Source of the DNA: Streptomyces griseus
GTDB taxonomy: Bacteria; Actinomycetota; Actinomycetes; Streptomycetales; Streptomycetaceae
Assembly: GCF_900460065.1 (NCBI RefSeq)
Contig: NZ_UAVD01000025.1
Coordinates: 310,001 to 374,000 of the forward strand
Reading direction: 5' to 3'
Length of the DNA stretch: 64,000 nucleotides
Numbering within the stretch: position 1 is the stretch's first letter; each line of letters opens with the position of its first letter. This document shows, piece after piece, positions 6,687 through 15,277 of the stretch. The notes below the pieces were generated by a model. It saw nothing but the letters and a program-made list of their open reading frames with translations. It ran no database searches and was not told where the DNA came from. The position numbers and the translations under genes were made by a program.

Positions 6687-8899
6687 ACGGAGGGCCTCCG
6701 TTCCACGGCTCCGGCGGTGGCCCCCGGGCTCTGCGGGCGCTGGGGCGAGCCGCCGGGAGCCTCCACCGCGCCGGTGCGGCGCAGCTTCTGCCAGCGCAGC
6801 CGGCCGCCGGTGAGCGCGGTGATCCAGGACTGGAGCAGCACGACGTACATGAGCTGGCGGTAGAGGATCTGCTGGAGCGGCAGCGAGATCAGGTGCGTCA
6901 TGCGCTCCTTGTCCAGCCGGAACGCGTACGCGGCGCAGACCGCCTGGACGACCAGGACGCCGAACCAGGCGGCGACGGTCTTGCCCGTCGGGCCGAAGAC
7001 CAGCCCGTACAGCAGGAACACGTCGATCAGCGGGGCGAGGAGCGGGGCGAGCACCATGAAGAGGGAGACGAACGGCAGCCCGACCCGGCCGAAGCGGCCC
7101 GAGGGGCCCCGTTCGATCACCGCGCGGCGGTGCTTCCAGATGGCCTGCATGGTGCCGTAGCTCCACCGGTAGCGCTGCGACCACAACTGCTGCACGGACT
7201 CCGGGGCCTCGGTCCAGGCGCGGGCGTTCTCCGCGTAGACGACGCGCCAGCCGTCGCGGTGCAGGGCCATGGTGACGTCGGTGTCCTCGGCGAGGGTGTC
7301 GTCGCTCATCCCGCCGACCCGGTCCAGGGCCTGGCGGCGGAACGCGCCGACGGCTCCGGGGATGGTGGGCATGCAGCCGAGCACGTCGTACATCCGGCGG
7401 TCCAGGTTGAAGCCCATCACGTACTCGATGTGCTGCCAGGCGCCGATGAGGGAGTCGCGGTTGCCGACCTTGGCGTTGCCCGCGACGGCTCCGACCCGGG
7501 GGTCGCCGAAGGGCTGGACCAGCTCGCGGACCGTGGACGGTTCGAAGACGGTGTCGCCGTCCATCATCACGACGATGTCGTACCGGGCGTGCCTGATGCC
7601 GTTGTCGAGGGCGGCGGGCTTGCCCGCGTTCCGCTGGCGCACGACCCGTACGCGGGGCAGCCGCATGGCCTCGACGAGGTCGGCGGTGCCGTCGGTGGAG
7701 CCGTCGTCGATGACGATGATCTCGATGGGGTGGTCACTGGCGGCCAGGGAGCGCACGGTCGCCTCGATGCACTCCCGTTCGTTGTACGCCGGGACCAGGA
7801 CGGAGACCGGGCGGGTGACGGGCGGCCCCCAGCTGAAGCTCCTGCGGCGGACCTTGCGGGCGTGCAGGAAGGAGAGCAGCAGCATCAGCCCGAAGCGGGC
7901 GAGGACCAGGACGCCGATGACGGCGAGGCCGACGACCAGGACGCCGGTGATCCGCTCGGACACGGCGACGGCGCCGACGAACGCCTTGCCCTTCCACAGC
8001 GCGAACCCGGTGACCGGGGTGTGGGCGCTGGGGGCGTCGAGCGCGGTGGTGAGGCGGGTGAAGGCGTAGCCCCGCTCCTTGAGGTCGGGGAGCAGGGTGT
8101 CGAGCGCGGCGACGGTCTGCGAGCGGTCACCGCCGGAGTCGTGCATCAGGATGATCGCGCCCTTGCCGTCCTTCGGCGTGGCCCGCTCGACGATGGCGCG
8201 GACCCCGGGGCGCTTCCAGTCCTCGCTGTCGGTGTCGTTGACGACCGTGAGGTAGCCGCGGCTGCCGATGTACTCCGTGACCGGCCAGGACTTGTTGTCC
8301 ATGGCGTACGAGAAGGAGGAGTACGGCGGTCGGAAGAGAGAGGTGCGGATGCCGGCCGCGCCCGCCAGGGCCAGCTGGTTCTGCGACAGCTCCCAGTCGA
8401 TGCGCTCGGTGGACTGGTAGGAGAGGTCGGGGTGGTTGAAGGTGTGCAGCCCGATCTCGTGCCCCTCGGCGACCATCCGCTCGACCAGGTCGGGGTGGCG
8501 GGCGGCCATGTTGCCGGTGACGAAGAAGACGCCGTGCGCGTCGTACTCCTTCAGCTTGTCGAGCACCTTCGGCGTCCACACCGGGTCCGGCCCGTCGTCG
8601 AAGGTCAGCACGATCCGGCCGTCGGGTATGCGCAGGGTCTTCGCGTCACCGGAGCGGGCGTCGATGACGGGCCCGCCGGAGCGGACGTCCTTCGGCACCC
8701 GGGTGTGGAAGTCGGCGTCGCGGACCCGGTGGTCGGCGAGGATCTCGTTGTGCACGTATCCGCGCAGCATCAGCATCGCGAGCAGGGCGACGAGGAACGT
8801 CGTCGGCAGGAGGTAGCGCATGGGCAGCCGGAACCGGCTCCGGCCGCGTGACGCCTTCCTCGATCTGCCGTTCCTGCCCCGCGTGGCGGGGGAGTTCAT
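6683..8899 (-). CDS. matB: Bifunctional polysaccharide deacetylase / GT2 synthase (MatB-type)
   Basis: A 738-residue fusion protein. After a short cytoplasmic N-terminus and one membrane helix, an extracytoplasmic NodB-type deacetylase domain (about residues 90-300) carries TFDDGPD, HTFNHPD and RPPYSS, giving the metal and catalytic residues. A second membrane helix leads to a processive GT2 domain (about 355-620) with VIDDGSTDG, MMDGD, LAEDTD and QRYRW, followed by C-terminal membrane helices. The architecture and neighbours match MatB of S. lividans/S. coelicolor, which with MatA makes a beta-1,6-N-acetylglucosamine-type polymer needed for hyphal aggregation. The ATG abuts the TAG of the upstream small membrane protein gene. 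All catalytic motifs look intact. Confidence 0.9.
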   Translation of the reverse strand: MNSPATRGRNGRSRKASRGRSRFRLPMRYLLPTTFLVALLAMLMLRGYVHNEILADHRVRDADFHTRVPKDVRSGGPVIDARSGDAKTLRIPDGRIVLTFDDGPDPVWTPKVLDKLKEYDAHGVFFVTGNMAARHPDLVERMVAEGHEIGLHTFNHPDLSYQSTERIDWELSQNQLALAGAAGIRTSLFRPPYSSFSYAMDNKSWPVTEYIGSRGYLTVVNDTDSEDWKRPGVRAIVERATPKDGKGAIILMHDSGGDRSQTVAALDTLLPDLKERGYAFTRLTTALDAPSAHTPVTGFALWKGKAFVGAVAVSERITGVLVVGLAVIGVLVLARFGLMLLLSFLHARKVRRRSFSWGPPVTRPVSVLVPAYNERECIEATVRSLAASDHPIEIIVIDDGSTDGTADLVEAMRLPRVRVVRQRNAGKPAALDNGIRHARYDIVVMMDGDTVFEPSTVRELVQPFGDPRVGAVAGNAKVGNRDSLIGAWQHIEYVMGFNLDRRMYDVLGCMPTIPGAVGAFRRQALDRVGGMSDDTLAEDTDVTMALHRDGWRVVYAENARAWTEAPESVQQLWSQRYRWSYGTMQAIWKHRRAVIERGPSGRFGRVGLPFVSLFMVLAPLLAPLIDVFLLYGLVFGPTGKTVAAWFGVLVVQAVCAAYAFRLDKERMTHLISLPLQQILYRQLMYVVLLQSWITALTGGRLRWQKLRRTGAVEAPGGSPQRPQSPGATAGAVERRPSV

Positions 8900-9619
8900 C
8901 TACGGGGCGCTCTCTTCTTGCACCGGCTGGTCGGGAGTCTCGGCCGGAGGGGTCGTCGGGTGGGACGGCTCCGGCCCGGGGGACGGCGGTGTGGGGTCAA
9001 CCGGTCGGGTGGTCGAGGTGGTGGGTTCCGGTTCGGCGGAGCCGCCCGTGCCGCCCGTGCCACCGGACCCGCCCGCCCCGGCGGAACGGGACGGGTCGGG
9101 CGCGATGGAGGCGGAGGGGTCCCCGGCCGATCCGGCGGGCACCCGCACGGTGGTGGCCGAGGGGGTCGCGTCGCCGGGTGTGCTGGACTCCTCGGCCGCC
9201 GCGGGGCCGGAGGCGCTGGGCCCCGGCTCAGGGGTCCCGCCGGACGGAACGCCGGCGGTGTCGTCGGGTGCGGGGGCCTCCTCGGCCTGCTCCGCCTTCG
9301 CCTTCCCCTCGGTCCCGGACAGGGGGAGCCAGGGGGCGCTGGAGTTCCCGCCGAGGACGGCGAGGACCAGGGTCACGGCGTAGGCGACGCAGACCGTGGC
9401 CAGGACCCAGCCGAGGCGTCGGAAGGTCTTGCCGCGGCGGCCGCTCTCGTCGACGAAGACGGGGCCGTCCGCGCCGTCCGGCGGGGCGGGTTCGCCGGCC
9501 AGTTCGGCGAGCTGACGGCCCAGCCCGTCGAGCTGGATCGTCGCGTCGTTGGGCTCATGCGTGTGCCCGGGTCTCTGACCTTCGCGCCAATTGTCCACCA
9601 GTACAGCCCCATCCCCCAC
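8900..9619 (-). CDS. matA: Single-pass membrane protein with Pro/Glu/Ser-rich tail (probable MatA)
   Basis: A 239-residue protein if the GTG at 9619 is used; a GTG seven codons in (9598) has a better GGGG-rich upstream site and is an equal candidate. It has an acidic cytoplasmic N-terminus, a basic patch RRGKTFRRLG, one membrane helix (about residues 70-90) and a long extracytoplasmic tail rich in Pro, Ser, Glu, Gly and Thr without a recognisable fold. Its TAG directly abuts the MatB-type ATG, implying a single transcript and coupled synthesis. From position it should be MatA, the small partner of the aggregation-polymer synthase. That symbol rests on gene order, not on a domain match. Confidence 0.65.
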   Translation of the reverse strand: MGDGAVLVDNWREGQRPGHTHEPNDATIQLDGLGRQLAELAGEPAPPDGADGPVFVDESGRRGKTFRRLGWVLATVCVAYAVTLVLAVLGGNSSAPWLPLSGTEGKAKAEQAEEAPAPDDTAGVPSGGTPEPGPSASGPAAAEESSTPGDATPSATTVRVPAGSAGDPSASIAPDPSRSAGAGGSGGTGGTGGSAEPEPTTSTTRPVDPTPPSPGPEPSHPTTPPAETPDQPVQEESAP

Positions 9620-9758
9620 TCAGAAGCAGGCGCTGGAATTTGACTGGTTCTTTACTGTTGGACCGGGCCCCCACCCGTCCATGAACCCGGCCTTCCTGCA
9701 CCCGGACGATGAATGTAGCGCACGACGTTGACGCCCAAGTGCCCCTGAACGGAGTTGA

Positions 9759-10730
9759 TCAGGAACGGTTGCGCATCAGTGACCGATCGCTCGCGGGGAG
9801 CCAGGATCCGGCCGGCGGAACCATCCACCCTTCGGCAAGAGCCAACTGGTCAGTAGCGTTGCGCAGGGCGTCCACGCCAGGATGGTTCAGACCCTTGCGC
9901 CAGACCAGCGCCAGCGGCGAAAGCGGAATCGGGTCGACGAGCGGACGCAGCACCGTGCCGGGCATGGCCGGGAAGTCGACGACGGCGAGCACGGGGTGGC
10001 CTCCCTTCGACATGACCCGCTGAAATTCGGCCACGCCCACGGCCAGCGGTACGGACGGGGCCATGGTGATGCCCCATTCGGCGAACAGCTGTGCGGCGAG
10101 GTCCGTCCACTCCCGGGTCCGCTCGTTGCCGGCCCCCGCGTAGACGGTCTCCCCGGCCAGCTCGGCCAGGGCGACCTCCTGCCGGTCCGCGAGGGGATGG
10201 GCGAGGGGCAGCATCAGGGCCATCGGCTCGTACCGCACCGGGTGCACGGAGAGTCCCGCGCGCACCGCGGGGGCAAGACCGGCGACCCGGCCGAAGGAGG
10301 CGTCGAGCCGGCCGGCCAGGATCTCGCCGGCGGCCCAGGTCAGACCGGACTCGAAGCGGGCCATCAGCTCGCACTCCGGCAGCAGTTCGCGGGCGCGCGC
10401 CAGCACCCGGGCGGCGGTCGCCCCGTCGCTGTTCAGGTCGACGAGCAGCGGCCGGGCGGGCGCACCGCTGAACGCCCCGGCCAGTTCGGCGTGCGCGTCG
10501 AGCACCCGGCGGGCGTGCGGCAGCAGGCGTTCGCCGTCCGGGGTGAGCGCGACCTGCCGGGTCGTGCGGACGAACAGCTCGGCGCGGAGCTCGCGCTCCA
10601 GCCGCCGGACGTCCCGGCTCAGCGCCTGCTGTGCGACGAAGAGGCGGGCGGCGGCCCGGGTGAAGTGCAGTTCGTCGGCGACGGCGAGGAAGGCGCGCAG
10701 GAGACGGGGGTCGATGTCGGCGGGAGGCAC
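9759..10730 (-). CDS. LysR-family transcriptional regulator
   Basis: A 323-residue regulator with a GTG start. The N-terminal winged helix runs RLLRAFLAVADELHFTRAAA through AQQALSRDVRRLERELRAEL, followed by the LysR linker LFVRTTRQVALTPDGERLLP and a periplasmic-binding-like effector domain (about residues 95-300). It is divergent from the MFS exporter gene at 10833, the usual arrangement for a LysR protein and its target, and a dyad lies in the shared spacer. The effector is unknown. The opposite-strand reading frame over this gene, which extends the exporter frame upstream to 9882, is a shadow. Confidence 0.9.
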   Translation of the reverse strand: MPPADIDPRLLRAFLAVADELHFTRAAARLFVAQQALSRDVRRLERELRAELFVRTTRQVALTPDGERLLPHARRVLDAHAELAGAFSGAPARPLLVDLNSDGATAARVLARARELLPECELMARFESGLTWAAGEILAGRLDASFGRVAGLAPAVRAGLSVHPVRYEPMALMLPLAHPLADRQEVALAELAGETVYAGAGNERTREWTDLAAQLFAEWGITMAPSVPLAVGVAEFQRVMSKGGHPVLAVVDFPAMPGTVLRPLVDPIPLSPLALVWRKGLNHPGVDALRNATDQLALAEGWMVPPAGSWLPASDRSLMRNRS

Positions 10731-10756
10731 AGCGCGAATCTACAGCGCGGGACGCC

Positions 10757-10779
10757 ATTCACAACACGGGTGCGTGAAT
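10757..10779. promoter_or_regulatory. Dyad ATTCAC-N11-GTGAAT, candidate LysR operator
   Basis: A perfect 6-bp inverted repeat with an 11-nt spacer, 27 bp upstream of the LysR start and 54 bp upstream of the divergent exporter start. LysR regulators commonly bind interrupted dyads in the spacer shared with their divergent target. Confidence 0.45.
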
Positions 10780-10832
10780 CGGTGCGGAGTAGGTGTTGGA
10801 CCCGGGCGGCGGGGCGCGGTCAGCCTGGTCGT

Positions 10833-12317
10833 ATGCCGATATCCCCCGCCGCCCACCAGGAGTCCGCTCCCCGCCCCGGGTCCGCTCCCCCTCCCGCTTC
10901 CTCTCCCCACCAGGGCTCCGTCCTGCCCGATTCCGCCTCCCCGCACCGCCGGGCCGTAGGGTCCCGGCCCGTCCCCGCCGCCCGCCCGGACCGGGCCGCC
11001 GCACCGCCGGCCACTCCCCTGCTCGCCGTCGCCGGCGGCCAGTTGGTCGCCGCCCCACGCTCCGCGCCGGCGAGCGCCGGGCGCCGGCGGTCGCGGCCGT
11101 CGTCGAATCCGTACCTCCGGCTGCTGGCGACGCCCGGGGCGCGGGCGTTCACGGCGGGCAACCTGATCGCCCGGCTGCCGATGGGGATGTTCAGCGTCAG
11201 CGCGGTCATCATGATCGCCGGGTCCCGGGGCTCGTACGCCCTCGCCGGGGCCGTCACCGCGACCGGGCTGGCCGCGACGGCGGTCGTCGCGCCCTTCACC
11301 GCCCGGCTGGTGGACCGCTACGGACAGGCGCGGATCGCCGTGCCGGCCACCGCGCTCGCCGTGCTGGGGTCGCTGGCCCTGGTGCTCTGCGTGCACTACG
11401 ACGCCCCGGCCTGGACGCTGTTCGCCGCGTACGCCGCGACGGCGACGACCCCGAACACCGGCGGGATGTCGCGGGCCCGCTGGGCGCATCTGCACCGGGG
11501 CGACCCGGCGGCCCTGCACACCGCGAACTCCTTCGAACAGGCCGCCGACGAGCTGTGCTTCATGCTGGGCCCGGTGCTGGCCGCGACCCTCTGCGGGGCC
11601 CTGTTCCCGGAGGCGGGCACCCTGGTGGGGGCGGTGCTCCTGATGACCGGTGTCCTGATCTTCGCGGCCCAGCGTGCCACGGAGCCGCCCGTCACCCCGC
11701 GTACGGAGGCCGCGGCCTCGCCCCTGCGCACACCGGGGGTGCCCGCGCTGCTGGCGGTCTTCCTCGCCACGGGGGCGGTGTTCGGGGCGCTGGAGGTGGT
11801 CTCCATCGCGCACGCCGGGGGCGCGATCCTGGCGCTCCAGGCCGCCGGTTCGTGCGCGGCGGGCCTGGTGTACGGCTCGCTGCGGCCCGCCCGGAACGTC
11901 CGCCGCAGGCTGCTGCTGTGCCTGGCCGGGATGACGGCGCTGATGTCCCTGCCGCTGCTGGCCGCCGCCGGCTCGGCCGCCCTGCCGGTCCTGGCGTTCT
12001 GTCTGCTCCTCGCGGGGGCGGCGACCGCGCCGACGATGGTCACGGGCATGACGCTGGTCCAGCGGTCCACGCGCCCGGAGCAGTTGAACGAGGGCATGAC
12101 GCTCGCGGTGACCGCGCTGCTGGGCGGGATCGCGGCGGGGGCGGCGGCCGGCGGCTGGCTGGTGGAGCACGCGGGCACGGCCACCGGCTACGCGGCCCCG
12201 ATGTCCGCGGCGGCCCTCGCCCTGGTCATCGCGGGAGCGGGGACGTGGACGGGGTCGAGGAAGGGGACGGCGCCGCGTGCGGGGGCGGCGGCGAGCCGAG
12301 CGAGCCGAGCGGGATGA
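10833..12317 (+). CDS. MFS transporter (drug/metabolite efflux type)
   Basis: A 494-residue protein. The ATG at 10833 is chosen because upstream codons lie inside the divergent LysR gene and its promoter. The first about 85 residues are Pro/Ser/Ala-rich and lack structure, so a later start before SSNPYLRLLATPGARAFTAG is possible. About twelve membrane helices follow, with an MFS motif A-like loop FTARLVDRYGQARIAVPATA between helices 2 and 3, and SFEQAADELCFMLGPVLAAT in the first half. The family includes solute and drug exporters; no substrate can be inferred. The last 92 bp overlap the convergent ABC ATPase gene. Confidence 0.85.
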   Translation: MPISPAAHQESAPRPGSAPPPASSPHQGSVLPDSASPHRRAVGSRPVPAARPDRAAAPPATPLLAVAGGQLVAAPRSAPASAGRRRSRPSSNPYLRLLATPGARAFTAGNLIARLPMGMFSVSAVIMIAGSRGSYALAGAVTATGLAATAVVAPFTARLVDRYGQARIAVPATALAVLGSLALVLCVHYDAPAWTLFAAYAATATTPNTGGMSRARWAHLHRGDPAALHTANSFEQAADELCFMLGPVLAATLCGALFPEAGTLVGAVLLMTGVLIFAAQRATEPPVTPRTEAAASPLRTPGVPALLAVFLATGAVFGALEVVSIAHAGGAILALQAAGSCAAGLVYGSLRPARNVRRRLLLCLAGMTALMSLPLLAAAGSAALPVLAFCLLLAGAATAPTMVTGMTLVQRSTRPEQLNEGMTLAVTALLGGIAAGAAAGGWLVEHAGTATGYAAPMSAAALALVIAGAGTWTGSRKGTAPRAGAAASRASRAG

Positions 12318-13086
12318 CGAGGGGGCTGTGCGAGACGGGGTCCTCGATGATCCGGCAGGGCAGTGCGAAGACGTCCTCGACCAGCTCCTCGGTGATCAGG
12401 CCGGCGGGCGGCCCCTCCGCGACGACGGCCCCGTCCTTCATCGCGATGACGTGGGTGCCGTAGCGGGCGGCCTGGTTCAGGTCGTGCAGGACGGCGACGA
12501 GCGTGCGGCCCTCCCGGTTGAGCCGCTGGAACAGCTCCAGCAGCTCGATCTGGTGGGCGATGTCGAGGAAGGTCGTCGGTTCGTCGAGCAGCAGCAGCGG
12601 GGTCTCCTGGGCCAGCACCATCGCCACCCAGACCCGCTGGCGCTGCCCGCCGGACAGCTCGTCGACCGGCCGGGCCGAGAGTGCGGTGACGCTGGTCTCC
12701 TCCATCGCCCGGAGCACCGCCTCCTCGTCCTCCCTCGACCACTGCTTGATCAGCTTCTGGTGCGGGTGGCGGCCACGCGCGATCAGGTCGGCGACGGTGA
12801 TGCCGTCGGGGGCGAGCGAGGTCTGCGGCAGCAGCCCCAGCCGGCGGGCCACCTCCTTGGACTTGTACGAGGTGATCGCCCGGCCGTCCAGGACCACCTG
12901 ACCGGTGCTGGGGCGCAGCAGCTTCGACAGGCCGCGCAGGAGCGTCGACTTGCCGCAGGCGTTCGGGCCGACGATCACGGTGAAGGAGCCGTCCGGTATC
13001 TCCACGGAGAGGTTCCGCGAGATGGTGCGGCGGTCGTAGCCGATGGTGATGTCGTCGGCCCGCAGGCGGGCGTCGGGCTTGGTCAT
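12226..13086 (-). CDS. Iron-siderophore ABC transporter ATP-binding protein (FepC/FecE type)
   Basis: A 286-residue ATPase with intact Walker A GPNACGKST, Q-loop LGLLPQ, signature ELSGGQRQRVWVAMVLAQ, Walker B LLLLDEPTTFLD and H-loop VLHDLNQAARYG, all typical of FepC-type ferric-siderophore importers. The start used here (ATG at 13086) follows AAGGA at 10 nt. An alternative ATG at 13128 overlaps the upstream permease stop as ATGA and adds 14 residues. The C-terminal about 25 residues are Pro/Ser-rich. It is the last gene of the five-gene importer operon and energises both permeases. Its end overlaps the convergent MFS gene. Confidence 0.93.
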   Translation of the reverse strand: MTKPDARLRADDITIGYDRRTISRNLSVEIPDGSFTVIVGPNACGKSTLLRGLSKLLRPSTGQVVLDGRAITSYKSKEVARRLGLLPQTSLAPDGITVADLIARGRHPHQKLIKQWSREDEEAVLRAMEETSVTALSARPVDELSGGQRQRVWVAMVLAQETPLLLLDEPTTFLDIAHQIELLELFQRLNREGRTLVAVLHDLNQAARYGTHVIAMKDGAVVAEGPPAGLITEELVEDVFALPCRIIEDPVSHSPLVIPLGSLGSPPPPHAAPSPSSTPSTSPLPR

Positions 13087-13124
13087 GGCGGGGAGGTCCT
13101 TCTGCGGGGTTCCGAAGGGGGTGG

Positions 13125-14207
13125 TCATGTGCGGCGGGCTTCCCTGACGAGCAGCCAGACCAGGTACAGGCCGCCGATCGACACGGTCACGATCCCGACC
13201 GGCAGCTGGACGGGGGCGAACAGCCGCTGACCCGCCAGATCGGCGAGTGCCAGCAGGAACCCGCCGAGCACCGCCGAGGGCAGCAGGGCCACCGAGGCGG
13301 AGCGGGTGATCCGGCGGGCGATCTGCGGGGCGGCCAGGGCGATGAAGGCGATCGGCCCGGCCGCGGCGGTGACCAGGGCGATCAGCGCGACGCCGAGCAC
13401 CACGAGGACGAGCCGCACCGTCTCCGTACGGGTGCCGAGCGCGGCGGCCGCGTCGTCGCCGAGCTCCAGCCGGCGCAGGGCCGGACCGCAGGCCAGGGCG
13501 GGCGGGATCAGCAGGGCGAGGAGGGCGAGGACGGGCCAGAGCTGGTCGTAGCCCAGGCTGTTGAGGGAGCCCGCGCCCCAGACCGCGGAGAGCATCGCGT
13601 CCTCGATGTCCGCCCGGAGCACCAGCCAGGTGTTGAACGCCCCGAGCATGGCGGAGATCGCGATGCCGACGATGATCAGCCGGAACCCCTGGGCGGCGCC
13701 CCGGCGGTAGGCGAGCACGAAGACGACGAACGCGGTGAGGATGCCGCCCGCGAGCGATCCGGCGGCCACCTGGTAGTAGCCGCCGCCGGTCAGCAGCATC
13801 ACGACGAGCGCCCCGGTGTACGAGCCGGAGGAGAAGCCGATGATGTCGGGCGAGCCCAGCGGATTGCGGGTGACCGACTGGAAGATCGCCCCGGAGACCG
13901 CGAGGGCGGCGCCGAGCAGCACCGCGAGCAGGGCCCGGGGCAGCCGCCATTCGACGACGACCGTACGGGTACCCGCCGGGCCTTCCCCGTACAGCGCCCG
14001 TACGACGTCGGGGAGCGGGATCTCGTACGTCCCGTGGGCCAGCGTGACCACCACGACGGCGAGGGTGAGCAGCAGGAACACCGCGCAGCTGACGGCCGTA
14101 CGCACGTCCAGGCGCAGCGACCAGCGGGGGCCGCGGGTGACCAGGGTGGGCCGCCCGAAGTCGACGGTCGCGGGGTGCGGGCGCACGGGTGCGGGGGTCG
14201 GGCTCAC
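13125..14207 (-). CDS. Iron-siderophore ABC permease, second subunit (FecCD)
   Basis: A 360-residue permease of the FecCD family with a GTG start overlapping the previous stop (GTGA). Family landmarks are RLPRALLAVLLGAALAVSGA, FQSVTRNPLGSPDIIGFSSG and AAAGPIAFIALAAPQIARRI, the last being the region that contacts the ATPase. Nine to ten membrane helices are evident. It forms a heterodimeric channel with the 14204-15277 subunit. The N-terminal about 35 residues are hydrophilic and Pro-rich. Confidence 0.93.
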   Translation of the reverse strand: MSPTPAPVRPHPATVDFGRPTLVTRGPRWSLRLDVRTAVSCAVFLLLTLAVVVVTLAHGTYEIPLPDVVRALYGEGPAGTRTVVVEWRLPRALLAVLLGAALAVSGAIFQSVTRNPLGSPDIIGFSSGSYTGALVVMLLTGGGYYQVAAGSLAGGILTAFVVFVLAYRRGAAQGFRLIIVGIAISAMLGAFNTWLVLRADIEDAMLSAVWGAGSLNSLGYDQLWPVLALLALLIPPALACGPALRRLELGDDAAAALGTRTETVRLVLVVLGVALIALVTAAAGPIAFIALAAPQIARRITRSASVALLPSAVLGGFLLALADLAGQRLFAPVQLPVGIVTVSIGGLYLVWLLVREARRT

Positions 14208-15277
14208 AGGCCGCTCACCTTCTTGCGGCGGACGAGCAGGATCAGGACGGGCGCGCCGATGAAGGCGGTGACGATGCCCGCCTGGAGTTCCTGCGGGGAC
14301 AGCACGACCCGGCCGATGACGTCGGCGACGATCAGCAGCAGGGGCGAGCAGACGGCGGTGTACGGGATGATCCAGCGCTGGTCGGGGCCGATGAACCAGC
14401 GGGCCACGTGCGGGACCATCAGCCCGACGAACCCGATCGGCCCGGCGGCGGCGGTGGCGGCCCCGGCGAGCAGGGTCACGGAGACGATCACCAGCAGCCG
14501 GGTGCGGACGATGTCCGCGCCGAGGGACCGCGCGAGGTCGTCGCCGAGCGCGACCGCGTTGAGCGGGCGGGCCACGAGCAGGGCGCACAGCAGCCCCGCC
14601 CCGATGAAGGGGAGGACGGTGAACAGGATGTGCCAGTCCCGCCCGGCGAGCGAACCCGCCGACCAGCCCGCCAGCTTCACGAAGGCGTCCGGGTTCAGCA
14701 GGGTGATCGCCGAGGAGATCCCGGCGAGGACCGCGCCGATGGCGACGCCGACCAGGGTCAGCCGGATCGGGGTGCCGCCGCCCTGTCCGGCCGAGCCGAT
14801 GACGTACACGAGGGCGGTGACGACCATCGCCCCGGCGAACGAGAGCCACAGGTAGGCGGTGATGGAGGAGAGGCCGAGGAAGCCGACCCCGACCGTCACG
14901 GCGAACCCGGCGCCGGCGTTGACCCCGAGGATCCCGGGGTCGGCCAGCGGGTTGCGGGTCAGCGCCTGGATGAGCGCGCCGGAGACCCCGAGGGCCGCTC
15001 CGGCGGTGAGCGCCAGGAGTGCGCGCGGCACCCGCAGTTCGCGCACGATGAAGGCGTGCTCGGAGCCGTCGGGCGCGGTCAGCGCACCCCAGACGTCGGG
15101 CAGGGGCACGGATCTGGCGCCGACGGTCAGGCTCGCGGCGAGGACCAGGACGAGGACGGCGAGCGCGAGGAGCAGCCCGAGGGCCCGCCCGGCGTTGGTG
15201 CGGACGAGCCCGGGGCGCGCCTCGCGCCCGGCGGCCCCGGCCCGTACGGCGACCGGGGCGGCGGCGGTGGTCGTCAT
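14204..15277 (-). CDS. Iron-siderophore ABC permease, first subunit (FecCD)
   Basis: A 357-residue FecCD permease, start MTTTAAAPVAVRAGAAGREA, with the ATG overlapping the siderophore-interacting-protein stop (ATGA). An upstream in-frame extension to 15403 lies inside that gene and is rejected. Landmarks are RVPRALLALTAGAALGVSGA, IQALTRNPLADPGILGVNAG and AAAGPIGFVGLMVPHVARWF. With the second permease it builds the membrane channel for a ferric siderophore delivered by the lipoprotein encoded at 16152-17186. Confidence 0.93.
   Translation of the reverse strand: MTTTAAAPVAVRAGAAGREARPGLVRTNAGRALGLLLALAVLVLVLAASLTVGARSVPLPDVWGALTAPDGSEHAFIVRELRVPRALLALTAGAALGVSGALIQALTRNPLADPGILGVNAGAGFAVTVGVGFLGLSSITAYLWLSFAGAMVVTALVYVIGSAGQGGGTPIRLTLVGVAIGAVLAGISSAITLLNPDAFVKLAGWSAGSLAGRDWHILFTVLPFIGAGLLCALLVARPLNAVALGDDLARSLGADIVRTRLLVIVSVTLLAGAATAAAGPIGFVGLMVPHVARWFIGPDQRWIIPYTAVCSPLLLIVADVIGRVVLSPQELQAGIVTAFIGAPVLILLVRRKKVSGL

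Noticed and set aside
9882..10832. Upstream extension of the MFS exporter frame
   Set aside because: It runs antisense through the LysR gene, whose protein is clearly recognisable, and has no ribosome site.
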